In this document: positions 14,988-23,167 of the stretch, piece by piece | How positions within the stretch are numbered: the stretch's first letter is position 1 | How the letters are laid out: each line of letters starts with the position of its first letter | DNA from: an uncultured Clostridia bacterium | GTDB lineage: Bacteria; Bacillota; Clostridia; UMGS1883 | Assembly: GCA_934476455.1 (NCBI GenBank) | Contig: CAKSNY010000019.1 | Span: forward strand, 1 to 51,441 | Length of the DNA stretch: 51,441 bases | Direction of reading: 5' to 3' | Position numbers and translations under genes: made by a program | The notes under the pieces: model-generated | The model's database searches: none | Told to the model about the DNA's origin: nothing | The model's input: the letters and a program-made list of their open reading frames with translations, nothing else

Positions 14988-16025
14988 TCACATCAGCTTC
15001 ATCTGACCGTTTGTTTCTTCCCCGTCGTTTCCGAACGGGATTTTGTAATGCTCATACGCCGCTTTTGTTACACAGCGTCCGCGCGGTGTGCGTGTTATAA
15101 AGCCTATTTGCAGCAAATACGGCTCATACATATCCTCAATGGAGGAGGCATCCTCCCCTATTGTTGCAGCAAGCGTTTCAAGCCCTACGGGTCCGCCGCC
15201 GAAATTTTTTATAATAGATGTAAGCATTTTCTTATCCGTTGCGTCAAGCCCGAGGTTATCCACCTCCAGCATTTTAAGTGCAGAGTCTGCAACCTCTTTT
15301 GTAATTATGCCCTGTGCGCATATCTGGGCATAATCGCGCACGCGGCGCAAAAGGCGGTTTGCTATACGCGGTGTACCGCGGCTGCGTGCCGCAATTTCCG
15401 CTGCACCTTCTTTGGCGATGTCTATATTCATTATGGCGGCGTTTCTTGTTACTATTTCCATAAGGTTTTCCTTAGAATACAGCTCAAGCCTTGAAAAAAC
15501 GCCGAACCTGTCACGCAGCGGTGCGGAAAGCATACCTGCGCGCGTTGTCGCGCCGACAAGTGTAAACGGCGGCAGACTGAGTCTTACAGACTGCGCGCTC
15601 GGTCCTTTTCCTATTATAATATCAAGTGAAAAATCCTCCATCGCCGGATATAAAATTTCCTCTACCGAACGGGAAAGGCGGTGTATTTCGTCGATAAAAA
15701 GCACATCCTGCGGTGCAAGGTTTGTAAGGATTGCGGCAAGGTCCATCGGTTTTTCTATCGCGGGTCCGCTTGTTACCCTTATGTTTACCCCCATTTCATT
15801 GGCTATGATAGATGCAAGGGTTGTTTTTCCGAGTCCGGGCGGACCGTATAAAAGGCAATGGTCAAGCGCCTCTTTTCTTGCAAGTGCGGCATTTATATAT
15901 ATTTTAAGGCTTTCTTTTACCTTGTCCTGTCCTATATATTCGTCCATCGTCTTCGGACGTATGGTATGCTCCGCATCATCCTCCTGAAGCTGGCGTGCCG
16001 ATATTACGCGATCATCAAATTCCAT
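14988..16025 (-). CDS. ruvB: Holliday junction branch migration ATPase RuvB
   Basis: 345 residues, the usual length. AAA+ motor that drives branch migration with RuvA. Walker A is LLYGPPGLGKTT, Walker B is FIDEIHRL, sensor/arginine-finger region is GATTRAG, and the winged-helix C-terminus has IGFITRTPRGR. It overlaps the end of ruvA by 11 bp, so the two are translationally coupled. Last gene of a minus-strand run that starts at 21174. Confidence 0.97.
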   Translation of the reverse strand: MEFDDRVISARQLQEDDAEHTIRPKTMDEYIGQDKVKESLKIYINAALARKEALDHCLLYGPPGLGKTTLASIIANEMGVNIRVTSGPAIEKPMDLAAILTNLAPQDVLFIDEIHRLSRSVEEILYPAMEDFSLDIIIGKGPSAQSVRLSLPPFTLVGATTRAGMLSAPLRDRFGVFSRLELYSKENLMEIVTRNAAIMNIDIAKEGAAEIAARSRGTPRIANRLLRRVRDYAQICAQGIITKEVADSALKMLEVDNLGLDATDKKMLTSIIKNFGGGPVGLETLAATIGEDASSIEDMYEPYLLQIGFITRTPRGRCVTKAAYEHYKIPFGNDGEETNGQMKLM

Positions 16026-16620
16026 TTGACATTCTCCTTAAAGCTTCTTTAATTATCTCCTCTGTGGTAAGAGAAGCTGTATCCATTTGCATAATTGTTT
16101 TTTGTGCCTCCGACGGTGACGCGCCAAGTGCAATAAGTGCGTTTACAGCCTCTGTATCGCTGCGAAGCGTTTCTTTTGAAACAACCGTATTTGTTTCTCC
16201 CTGTGCGGAGACATCCTGCACGGCAAACTTATCCTTAAGCTCTAATATCACGCGCTGCGCTGTTTTTGTTCCAACGCCCGGTGCGCGCGATATTGCCTTT
16301 GCATCGCCGCACATAACGCAAAGCGCCAGCTCCTGCGGGGAAAGCGTTCCCAAAATTGAAACCGCTGCCTTTGGACCTATCCCGGAAACAGATGTAAGAC
16401 GGTTAAAGCTTGTAAGCTCGTCCTTTGTGATAAAGCCGTACAGCTCCATCTGGTCTTCTCTTACCTGTAAAAATGTGTTCACGGTTGCGGTGTGTCCTAT
16501 ATCGCCTATTTTTGCAATGTCAGACTGCGGCATTGTAACACAAAACCCAACGCCGTCCACATCTATTACTACACTGTTTTCGTTCTTTGCGGCTATGTTT
16601 CCTCTTAAAAATGAAATCAT
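16015..16620 (-). CDS. ruvA: Holliday junction DNA-binding protein RuvA
   Basis: 201 residues. Tetrameric junction-binding partner of RuvB. The N-terminal OB fold (MISFLRGNIAAK) is followed by two helix-hairpin-helix motifs (SGIGPKAAVSIL and PGVGTKTAQRVILEL), an acidic/flexible linker and the C-terminal RuvB-binding domain (EAVNALIALGASPSEA). 13 bp from ruvC and overlapping ruvB. Confidence 0.97.
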   Translation of the reverse strand: MISFLRGNIAAKNENSVVIDVDGVGFCVTMPQSDIAKIGDIGHTATVNTFLQVREDQMELYGFITKDELTSFNRLTSVSGIGPKAAVSILGTLSPQELALCVMCGDAKAISRAPGVGTKTAQRVILELKDKFAVQDVSAQGETNTVVSKETLRSDTEAVNALIALGASPSEAQKTIMQMDTASLTTEEIIKEALRRMSNGI

Positions 16621-16633
16621 TTCACTGCACCTC

Positions 16634-17134
16634 TCAGAAAATTGTTCTGCCCGTTATCCCGTTAAACCGCATACTGTTCCCGTGGCACACGGCGATTGCA
16701 AGGGCGTCTGCAACATCGTCGGGCTTGGGTATTTCAAAAAGCCCGAGCATTGACTTTGTCATTTGCTGAATTTGGTTTTTATCCGCCCTTCCGTAGCCGG
16801 TAAGCGCCTGTTTTACCTGAAGCGGTGTATATTCATATATCGGAATTTTATGCTGTACCGCCGAAAGCAAAATAACGCCGCGCGCCTGCCCGACGGCAAA
16901 GGCTGTTTTGGCATTGTTATTGAAAAACAGTTCTTCAACGCTCATTACCTCGGGGCGAAATTCCTCCAAAATTTCGTTCATTTTATTATAAATAATTTCA
17001 AGCCGCGTTTCAAGCGGTGTATGCGCCCGTGTTGTTATGGCGTTATATGTAACCGCCTTATAGCGGTTTGTCTCTTTTTCAACCACACCATAGCCTACTA
17101 TGGCAATTCCGGGGTCTATTCCCAGTATTCTCAT
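16634..17134 (-). CDS. ruvC: Holliday junction resolvase RuvC
   Basis: 166 residues, standard size. Endonuclease that cuts four-way junctions. The RNase H-like fold has its acidic residues in LGIDPGIAIVGYG (Asp7), VEELFFNNN and the C-terminal DDVADALAIAVCH. The start ATG overlaps the stop of the trhP gene by 4 bp (ATGA). Confidence 0.96.
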   Translation of the reverse strand: MRILGIDPGIAIVGYGVVEKETNRYKAVTYNAITTRAHTPLETRLEIIYNKMNEILEEFRPEVMSVEELFFNNNAKTAFAVGQARGVILLSAVQHKIPIYEYTPLQVKQALTGYGRADKNQIQQMTKSMLGLFEIPKPDDVADALAIAVCHGNSMRFNGITGRTIF

Positions 17135-18372
17135 TTATTGTCTGCCTTTCTTCTGAGCATTGCGTTTTTACAAACAGGCTCGTCCGTTTTTATATACAAA
17201 ATCTGCGCGGCGTGGTTTGCCACTTCTGTTTCGTTTTTGTTTTCATCATAAATTTTTTCAATTTTCTGTTTTATAAAAGGCTTGCCGGGTCTAATAATTT
17301 CAACCTCGTCACCCTTGAAAAATCTGTTGCGCTGCGTTATTTTTGCAAGGCACGTATCGGGGTCATAATCAAGCACTATGCCGCAAACGTCATAATCGCG
17401 TATATACGAGCTTGAACCGTATATCTGCGCGCCCGTATCGGGAATACCGAAGAAAAACCCCGTATAATAATCGCGGTGGCTTACCTTTCTAACCTCATCT
17501 GCAATGCTTTGCTCTGTTTTATAATTTTCGGGGTCAGCGTAGTATTTGTCAAGTGCGCGCCGATATGCACCTACAATCGTTGCAACATAGTATTCACTTT
17601 TAACGCGCCCCTCTATTTTAAGAGATGTAATACCGCTTTCCAAAAGCTGCGGGATATGCTCTATCATACAAAGGTCTTTGGAATTCATAATAAACGTTCC
17701 GCGTTCGGTTTCATATACCGGCATATATTCCCCGGGGCGTTTTTCCTCCATAAGCGCATACTGCCAGCGGCACGGATGGCTGCATGCGCCGTAGTTGCTG
17801 TCACGCGCGGTCATATAATTGCTGAGCAGGCATCTGCCCGAATATGATATGCACATTGCACCGTGAATAAAGGCTTCTATCTCACATTCCTGCGGAATAT
17901 TTTCCCTTATCTGCTTTACCTCTTCAAGTGACATTTCACGCGCAAGTACCACACGCTTTGCCCCCATATTATACCATGCCTTAACCGTTTCGTAATTTGT
18001 ATTATTTGCCTGTGTGCTTATATGAATTTCAAGCGACGGCGCCGCCGCCCTGCACAGATTAAATGCTCCCAAATCCGAAATAAGAACTGCATCCGCACCC
18101 ATTTTTTCAATTTCCGCAAAATAGCGCTTCATATCTTCAAGGTCACGGTTGTGCGGTATAATGTTTGCCGTAACATAAACCTTTTTTCCCATGGAATGTG
18201 CAAATTCTATCCCCTTGCGCATTTCATCCGGGGTAAAATTATCCGCGCAGGCGCGCAGTGAAAAAGCCTCGCCCCCGATATAAACAGCGTCCGCACCGTA
18301 TAAAAGTGCAATCTTAAGCTTGTACAAATTTCCCGCCGGGGCAAGAAGCTCCGCCTTTTTCAAATCAATCAC
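17131..18372 (-). CDS. trhP: Peptidase U32-family tRNA hydroxylation protein (TrhP-like)
   Basis: 413 residues. The family makes 5-hydroxyuridine at the wobble position (U34) of tRNA, using prephenate. Signature features are LLAPAGNLYKLKIALLYGAD at the start, the TQANNTN and REMSLEEV segments, and the cysteine cluster SGRCLLS...GACSHPCRW that holds an iron-sulphur cluster. A beta-barrel C-terminal domain is present (about 330-410). It starts with GTG overlapping the stop of the neighbouring methyltransferase, and that pairing is as in the B. subtilis yrrM-yrrN-yrrO group. Bacillus has two such genes; here only one is seen. The older name collagenase-like peptidase is misleading. Confidence 0.85.
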   Translation of the reverse strand: MIDLKKAELLAPAGNLYKLKIALLYGADAVYIGGEAFSLRACADNFTPDEMRKGIEFAHSMGKKVYVTANIIPHNRDLEDMKRYFAEIEKMGADAVLISDLGAFNLCRAAAPSLEIHISTQANNTNYETVKAWYNMGAKRVVLAREMSLEEVKQIRENIPQECEIEAFIHGAMCISYSGRCLLSNYMTARDSNYGACSHPCRWQYALMEEKRPGEYMPVYETERGTFIMNSKDLCMIEHIPQLLESGITSLKIEGRVKSEYYVATIVGAYRRALDKYYADPENYKTEQSIADEVRKVSHRDYYTGFFFGIPDTGAQIYGSSSYIRDYDVCGIVLDYDPDTCLAKITQRNRFFKGDEVEIIRPGKPFIKQKIEKIYDENKNETEVANHAAQILYIKTDEPVCKNAMLRRKADNK

Positions 18373-19001
18373 CCAATCTTTACAGACAGCGTAACCCCGT
18401 CACCTATCGGTATAACGGTAGTTGAAAGGTTATCTGCCGTTGTTATTTCTTCTATAAACATTTTAAGCCGTTTTACTATTGTAATTTTTCTGCGAATAAT
18501 CTTGTTTTCATCCTCAACCATACCGTGATACAAAATGTTATCCGCCAAAAGCACGCCGCCCTTTTTTAAAAGCCGCATTATGTCGGGCAAAAATTCTATG
18601 TACTGCCCCTTTGCCGCATCCAGAAAGATAAAGTCAAACTGCCCGTCAAGCCAGTGCAAAACGTCAATTGCCTCTCCCTCGATTACCTGTATTCTGCCTT
18701 CGTTGTGGGTTTTAAATACGTTATTGATTGCCTCGTCCGAATGTTTCTTATACCTCTCCACGGTAATTATTTTGCTTTCCTGCGGGAGGTTGTCTGCCAT
18801 CAAAATAGCGCTGTATCCGACCGCCGTACCGATTTCAAGCACGCGATGCGGGCAAAGCATTTTCATAAGAGTTACTATAAGCTGCTCTGTTTCAGGTCTT
18901 ATTATCGGGGCATAGCTTTCCTCTTTTGCGCATTTTTCACGCAATGCGTCCAAAAAAGCCCCGCGTGATGCGGGTTTAAGCTCTAAAAAATCGTGTTCCA
19001 T
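18369..19001 (-). CDS. trmR: O-methyltransferase, probably tRNA 5-hydroxyuridine methyltransferase TrmR
   Basis: 210 residues, class I SAM-dependent O-methyltransferase of the YrrM/caffeoyl-CoA type. SAM-binding motif is VLEIGTAVGYSAILMA; a metal-binding aspartate lies in FIFLDAAKGQY, followed by LLADNILYHG. Position directly before a U32 tRNA hydroxylase with a 4-bp stop/start overlap supports the TrmR role: methylating ho5U34 to mo5U34. That assignment is by context and family; the fold alone could also fit a small-molecule catechol-type enzyme. Confidence 0.8.
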   Translation of the reverse strand: MEHDFLELKPASRGAFLDALREKCAKEESYAPIIRPETEQLIVTLMKMLCPHRVLEIGTAVGYSAILMADNLPQESKIITVERYKKHSDEAINNVFKTHNEGRIQVIEGEAIDVLHWLDGQFDFIFLDAAKGQYIEFLPDIMRLLKKGGVLLADNILYHGMVEDENKIIRRKITIVKRLKMFIEEITTADNLSTTVIPIGDGVTLSVKIG

Positions 19002-19004
19002 AAG

Positions 19005-19547
19005 TCACCCTGCATAATATATTTCGTTTTTTACGCGCTGTGCCGTTTCCTCGCCCTTTATTGCTTTTACTATTTCAAAAGCGAAATCGTAGGCTGTTCC
19101 CATTGCCTTTGAGGTTATGACATTTCCGTCTGTTTGAACGGCTGCCTCCGTATATGTTCCTCCCGCAAAGCTTTTTTCAAAGCCGGGATAACACGTCGCT
19201 TTCTTCCCGTTTAAAAGCCCCATTTCTCCCAAGATACTCGGCGCGGCGCATATCGCGCACACCTTTTTTCCGTTTTTATACGCATAGTTTATAAATTTTT
19301 TAACGTCTGCATTTTTCTTCATTATATCAGTTCCGCCAAGACCGCCCGGAAGAATTACCGCCTCGGTCTTTTTAATATCCGCCTCCGTAATTGTCACATC
19401 ACATAAAACGGTTATCCCGTGTGCGCCGCGCACACCGGTTTTTTCCACGCCAACCATATTAACCTCAATCCCTGCTCTGCGCAAAATGTCTGTACAGCAA
19501 AGAGCTTCTATTTCTTCAAACCCGTCTGCCAAAAATAAATATACCAT
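19005..19547 (-). CDS. DJ-1/PfpI-family protein
   Basis: 180 residues, a complete DJ-1 (YajL/ThiJ-like) domain: FLADGFEEIEAL with the conserved acidic residue, ILPGGLGG and the nucleophile elbow AICAAPSILGEMG with the catalytic cysteine. Members act in protein or metabolite glycation repair or as chaperone-like stress proteins. It sits 4-5 bp from its neighbours on both sides in the minus-strand operon. Exact substrate is unknown. Confidence 0.88.
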   Translation of the reverse strand: MVYLFLADGFEEIEALCCTDILRRAGIEVNMVGVEKTGVRGAHGITVLCDVTITEADIKKTEAVILPGGLGGTDIMKKNADVKKFINYAYKNGKKVCAICAAPSILGEMGLLNGKKATCYPGFEKSFAGGTYTEAAVQTDGNVITSKAMGTAYDFAFEIVKAIKGEETAQRVKNEIYYAG

Positions 19548-19551
19548 ACCG

Positions 19552-20436
19552 CTACACTTCCTTTATAAAATATTTATCTATCATAAATTCGGGGTGGTAG
19601 CTCTGCTTTGCTTTTCTGAGCCCCTCTATACCCATATCCTCCTCACGGTTTACATACACGGTATCACTCCATTCATTTTCTAAAAACAGCTTATTGATAC
19701 ACTGGTACGCGCCGCGGAACCGCTCGTCCGCAAGCTCTATCTGTATAAGCGCGGTATCATCCGTAAGCCTTTCGCCGAAGGTCATTGCGGCAATTTCGCC
19801 GTCAACCAAAATTGCGCCGCCCTTTTGCTCCAACGCGCTGTAATTTTCAAAATAGGCATGCATAGCGCCAAGCTCGTAAGGGTTTTGGTTTTTTCCCTTG
19901 CCCTCAACTATTTCATATGCGCGCAAAGCGCATTTTTCAAGAAGTGCACCGCCTGCTACCTTTTCATATTGGTATCGGTAATTATTCTGAAAATAATTCA
20001 GGTGGTTTTTTTTGGCGTGCAGCTTTTTTCCCGAAAGATTTATCATCTTTTCGGTAAGGTACACATAGTCGGCACAGTCCGCATCGTTTTCATAAACAAA
20101 TTTTTCCGGGTAAAGGCTTTTAAGCTTCTGCGCGTTTTTTTCATCCGTAAGCGCAAAGTTAAGCTTTATTCCCAGGCTTTCGCAATATAAGAAAAGCTTA
20201 TCAACCGCCTTTTTTATATCTCCGTCACCTATCGGGAAGAAAAATTCCGCAGGCTTTCCCTTTTTTGAAAACTTTATATAGAAAAATTCTTCATCGTGCG
20301 CAGTTTCAAGATTATAATACGCATTCCATATAAACATTGTTGTAAACACACCCTCCGACGCGGGCGTAGGGTTCTTTTTACGGTACCTGTCATATACCTC
20401 TTTGTCCGAAACACTTATTTTTTTAAATTCCAACAT
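19552..20436 (-). CDS. DUF2156-domain protein (LPG-synthase C-terminal-like acyltransferase fold)
   Basis: 294 residues, no membrane segments. Matches the stand-alone DUF2156 family, which shares the GNAT-like fold of the aminoacyl-transferring C-terminal half of lysyl-phosphatidylglycerol synthases (MprF). Recognisable pieces are EGVFTTMFIWNAYY near the start, the KKNHLNYFQNNY segment, and GEIAAMTFGERLTDDTALIQIE and the VNREEDMGIEGLRKAK end. It lacks the MprF flippase part, so the acceptor may be something other than lipid. Between the wecG/tagA and DJ-1 genes with short gaps. Function unproven. Confidence 0.8.
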   Translation of the reverse strand: MLEFKKISVSDKEVYDRYRKKNPTPASEGVFTTMFIWNAYYNLETAHDEEFFYIKFSKKGKPAEFFFPIGDGDIKKAVDKLFLYCESLGIKLNFALTDEKNAQKLKSLYPEKFVYENDADCADYVYLTEKMINLSGKKLHAKKNHLNYFQNNYRYQYEKVAGGALLEKCALRAYEIVEGKGKNQNPYELGAMHAYFENYSALEQKGGAILVDGEIAAMTFGERLTDDTALIQIELADERFRGAYQCINKLFLENEWSDTVYVNREEDMGIEGLRKAKQSYHPEFMIDKYFIKEV

Positions 20437-20448
20437 AAAAACGTTCCT

Positions 20449-21174
20449 TTATTTGTATCTTTTTCCTTTAAAAATTACCTTTAAGCCGAATTTTGGAAGC
20501 GCCAGCATTCTCACAAACCGTGACGGCTGTTTTACAAGACGGTACAGCCATTCTATACCGTGGCGGCAGTAAAAGTCCGGCGCACGCATAACATTGCCCG
20601 CAAACACATCCAGACACCCGCCTGCACCGATTGCAAGGCGCACATTCAGCTTGTCCTTATTTTTATCAATCCATTTTTCCTGCTTTGGAAAGCCGAGACA
20701 AACCATCAAAAAGTCTGCGTTTGCCGCATTTATACTTTCTATAACCTCTTCATCATCTGAAAAATACCCGTCGTGCGTTCCGGCTATCTCTATACCCTTA
20801 TACTTTTCGGAAATGTTTTTTGCAGCCGTTTCGGCAACGCCGGGTTTTGCGCCCAAAAGATACACCCTTTTTCCCGTCTTTGCCATACTTTTCAATATTT
20901 CACACGCAAGGTCATACCCCGCAACACGTTCGGGAAGCGGATGCCCCAATATTTTCGCGCCGTATACCACGCCTATTCCGTCGGGGATAACCATATCAGC
21001 TTTATTTATAACATCGCGGTATTCTTCGTTTTCCGAAGCGTACAGTATAATCTCCGAATTAGGTGTATAAACAGTGCTTACGCCGCTTTCCTTAAGCATT
21101 TTTTCGGCACGGCGCGTTGCTTGTGCCATATCTACATTGTCTACATTTATTCCTAAAATATTTACCTTGTCCAC
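20449..21174 (-). CDS. WecG/TagA/CpsF-family glycosyltransferase
   Basis: 241 residues from GTG at 21174, chosen because GGAGGTG lies 7-8 bases upstream; a TTG at 21192 would place that ribosome site inside the gene. GT26 family enzymes add N-acetylmannosamine or a related sugar to an undecaprenyl-linked precursor, as TagA does in wall teichoic acid synthesis. Motifs: TPNSEIILYA, ADMVIPDGIGVVYGA (catalytic Asp), VYLLGAKPG, VCLGFPKQEKW and the C-terminal GIEWLYRLVKQPSRF. First gene of the run down to ruvB. No other teichoic acid gene is in view. Confidence 0.88.
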   Translation of the reverse strand: MDKVNILGINVDNVDMAQATRRAEKMLKESGVSTVYTPNSEIILYASENEEYRDVINKADMVIPDGIGVVYGAKILGHPLPERVAGYDLACEILKSMAKTGKRVYLLGAKPGVAETAAKNISEKYKGIEIAGTHDGYFSDDEEVIESINAANADFLMVCLGFPKQEKWIDKNKDKLNVRLAIGAGGCLDVFAGNVMRAPDFYCRHGIEWLYRLVKQPSRFVRMLALPKFGLKVIFKGKRYK

Positions 21175-21266
21175 AAAATTACACCTCCGCAAATTTTACA
21201 AAACATACCTTTTTATATTATAGCATTTTTTTTCATTATGTGCAACTAATTTATAAGACACGCAAT

Positions 21267-21306
21267 AAAAAAGTATGGGGCGGAAAAGTCTACCCCATAC
21301 TTTTTT
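21267..21306 (-). terminator. Terminator of thiT
   Basis: AAAAAAGTATGGGG pairs with CCCCATACTTTTTT; the stem overlaps the thiT stop codon. It separates thiT from the wecG/tagA run. Confidence 0.85.
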
Positions 21307-21859
21307 ACTGTACGTTTTTCTCTATAAACGGTGCCACCAGTGCAAGTGCAACTGTTGTTATGATAATTTCCGGCACCATATATCCGCCGTTATACAAAAG
21401 GCTGTACGAAAGCACGCTCTGCCCCTCGTCCGCATACACGCCCCATATAAGTATACCGGAAAGAATATGGCATACATAGCGCATAACGGTTACCAAAAAT
21501 CCTGACAAAGCGATTGCATAGCGCTTTTTACCGAGCGCACGGTAAATTCCGCCTGCAAAGCCCAGCACGCCGAACGCCGCGATATAGTCAAGCACGACCA
21601 CCAAAACATAGTTTATAAAGCTTTGTGTCGGCGGCGGGTAAAATCCAAACAGCATTTGTATAAATGCGTAAAGCACCGAGCATAAAAGCCCCCATTTTGT
21701 ACCAAGCATCAGTGATACGGAAACAATCGGCACCATACTTGCCAATGTTACCGAGCCGCCCTGAAGCCACGGCGCCGGGATAAGCTTTGACACCCACATA
21801 AGCACGGTTGCCATAGCTACCATAAGCGCCCCCAGTGTGATTTTTTTTGTGTTGTTCAT
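21305..21859 (-). CDS. thiT: ThiT-type thiamine ECF transporter S component
   Basis: 184 residues from ATG at 21859 behind AAGGAGT. Integral membrane protein with about six hydrophobic helices; binds thiamine and works with the shared ECF ATPase/T-component, which is not in this window. Visible family features: the start MNNTKKITLGALMVAMATVL, the PAPWLQGGSVTLASMVPI loop and LMLGTKWGLLCSVLYAFIQ. An upstream in-frame extension to 21928 overlaps the riboswitch terminator and is not coding. The TPP riboswitch upstream directly supports thiamine transport and predicts repression by thiamine pyrophosphate. Confidence 0.93.
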   Translation of the reverse strand: MNNTKKITLGALMVAMATVLMWVSKLIPAPWLQGGSVTLASMVPIVSVSLMLGTKWGLLCSVLYAFIQMLFGFYPPPTQSFINYVLVVVLDYIAAFGVLGFAGGIYRALGKKRYAIALSGFLVTVMRYVCHILSGILIWGVYADEGQSVLSYSLLYNGGYMVPEIIITTVALALVAPFIEKNVQ

Positions 21860-21885
21860 ACTACTCCTTCCCTGCCTGTCGGGAA

Positions 21886-21917
21886 TAAAAAAACAGGTTA
21901 TGTAAAACACATAACCT
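21886..21917 (-). terminator. Riboswitch-controlled terminator before thiT
   Basis: AGGTTATGT and ACATAACCT form a perfect stem around GTTTT on the minus strand, followed by a T-run. It lies between the TPP aptamer and the thiT ribosome site, the expected expression platform. Confidence 0.88.
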
Positions 21918-21929
21918 GAATTTCCCACT

Positions 21930-22018
21930 TTTTCCCTACGTTGGCATTATCCAAATCAGGTTACGGGTCAAAGCGATAACACGCTTACTCTCAGCCTGCT
22001 TAACGCAAGCCCCCCTTT
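21930..22018 (-). promoter_or_regulatory. TPP riboswitch (THI element)
   Basis: On the minus strand the conserved thi-box segments occur in order: GGGGGGCTTGCG, GCAGGCTGAGA, GACCC, ACCTGAT, then ATAATGCCAACGTAGGGA. Spacing fits the five-helix TPP aptamer. Binding of thiamine pyrophosphate would let the following terminator form and shut off thiT. Confidence 0.97.
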
Positions 22019-22086
22019 TGTTACAACGACATTTTATTACATTTTCTTCTTTTTGTCAAGCCTTATATTGTTTTTTATATCTTTTC

Positions 22087-22497
22087 TTATTTAACGTATT
22101 TTTTTATATTCTCGGAAGCGTCCGCAGGATTCATACTGAGTATTATCTGAATTTCAGCATTATTTGCTTCCGCAATCTTGGCGGTTTTTTCCAAGAAAGC
22201 TTCAAACTCTGTCATGTTATCATTAACAATCTTTGTAATGCTGTCAACAAATATGTGTGCAATATCATAATTTTGCGAGAGCATACCGCATATAAACCCG
22301 TAAAATTCTTCATACGATTCTATGGAATACTCCTCCGTATCCACCAAACGAACCTTGTGAGAAAGGTCAAGAACATGTCTTTTCCCCTTATTTATAAAAA
22401 CAACATTGCCCGTTGCCGACTGTTCCGCAATATGTACAGCCTCAATAAGCTTAGCGGTTTTGCCTGTGCCCTTTTCCCCTATGATAACATTCAACAT
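22087..22497 (-). CDS. Small P-loop NTPase-like protein
   Basis: 136 residues. An N-terminal Walker A, IIGEKGTGKTAKLIE, is followed by FINKGKRHVLDLS and a Walker-B-like HIFVDSITKIV (Asp in a hydrophobic strand); the fold resembles a reduced RecA/thymidine-kinase-like core. No nucleic-acid or membrane domain is attached. Homologous short ATP-binding proteins are widespread in Clostridia with no known role, sometimes labelled as PilT-like. It has its own promoter (22558-22586) and hairpin leader, so it is expressed independently of its neighbours. Confidence 0.75.
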   Translation of the reverse strand: MLNVIIGEKGTGKTAKLIEAVHIAEQSATGNVVFINKGKRHVLDLSHKVRLVDTEEYSIESYEEFYGFICGMLSQNYDIAHIFVDSITKIVNDNMTEFEAFLEKTAKIAEANNAEIQIILSMNPADASENIKKYVK

Positions 22498-22529
22498 AAG
22501 AAAGCCCTCCTGTTATATATTGTTTCGGT

Positions 22530-22586
22530 GAAAGGGATAATCCCTTTCTTTAGAAACATTATACTATATTACAGCGTCAATATCAA
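22530..22586 (-). promoter_or_regulatory. Promoter and leader hairpin of the P-loop gene
   Basis: Minus-strand TTGATA (22586-22581), 17-bp spacer, TATAAT (22563-22558). Immediately downstream GAAAGGGA/TCCCTTTC with a TTA loop forms a hairpin (22530-22548) in the 5' leader. It lacks a T-tail, so it may stabilise the transcript or regulate it; no ligand is suggested. Confidence 0.65.
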
Positions 22587-22624
22587 GTAATTTTTGTTAA
22601 TTTCAATAATTTTTAACACCTTGT

Positions 22625-23152
22625 TTATTTTTCGTATATGTTGTTTCCGAGCCTGTCTATTGCAACTATGCACGGAAAATCTTTAACGGTATATCTGCAC
22701 ACCGCCTCCGTTCCGAGATCGTTGTAACAAAGCACCTCCGCTGAAATAATCGACTTTGAAATAAGCGCCGCAGCACCGCCTATCGCAGCAAAATAAACAG
22801 CACCGTTTTTTACCATAGAGTCTGTCACCTCTTTGCTGCGCACGCCCTTTCCTATCATACCCTTAAGCCCCCTTTCTAAAAGTGCGGGGGTATATTTATC
22901 CATACGGTAGCTTGACGTAGGCCCCGCCGGACCTACTGCGTATCCCGGTTTTGCGGGAGCGGGACCTACGTAGTAAATAACCTCTCCCTTAATACTTATC
23001 GGAAGATTGCGGTTATTTTGTATCAATTCATAAAAACGCTTGTGCGCAGCGTCGCGCCCTGTGATTATTGTTCCCGTCAGAAGCACGCTGTCACCCGCGC
23101 GAAGCGCTTTTATATCTTCATCCTTTAAAGGAAGCTGTATTTTCTTTTCCAA
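22625..23152 (-). CDS. Class I fumarate hydratase / tartrate dehydratase, beta subunit
   Basis: 175 residues. C-terminal-type subunit of the iron-sulphur hydro-lyases, which interconvert fumarate and malate (or dehydrate tartrate). Family signatures: the start QLPLKDEDIKALRAGDSVLL, GRDAAHKRF, and PTSSYRMDKYTPALLERGLKGMIGKG. TTG start behind AAAGGGGAAAG. The alpha subunit is encoded 15 bp upstream. Fumarate is the likelier substrate in a fermentative anaerobe, but sequence alone does not separate it from tartrate. Confidence 0.9.
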   Translation of the reverse strand: MEKKIQLPLKDEDIKALRAGDSVLLTGTIITGRDAAHKRFYELIQNNRNLPISIKGEVIYYVGPAPAKPGYAVGPAGPTSSYRMDKYTPALLERGLKGMIGKGVRSKEVTDSMVKNGAVYFAAIGGAAALISKSIISAEVLCYNDLGTEAVCRYTVKDFPCIVAIDRLGNNIYEK

Positions 23153-23167
23153 TTTTGCTTTCCCCTT

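Noticed and set aside
21860..21928. N-terminal extension of thiT
   Set aside because: These codons overlap the riboswitch terminator hairpin, and AAGGAG precedes ATG 21859.
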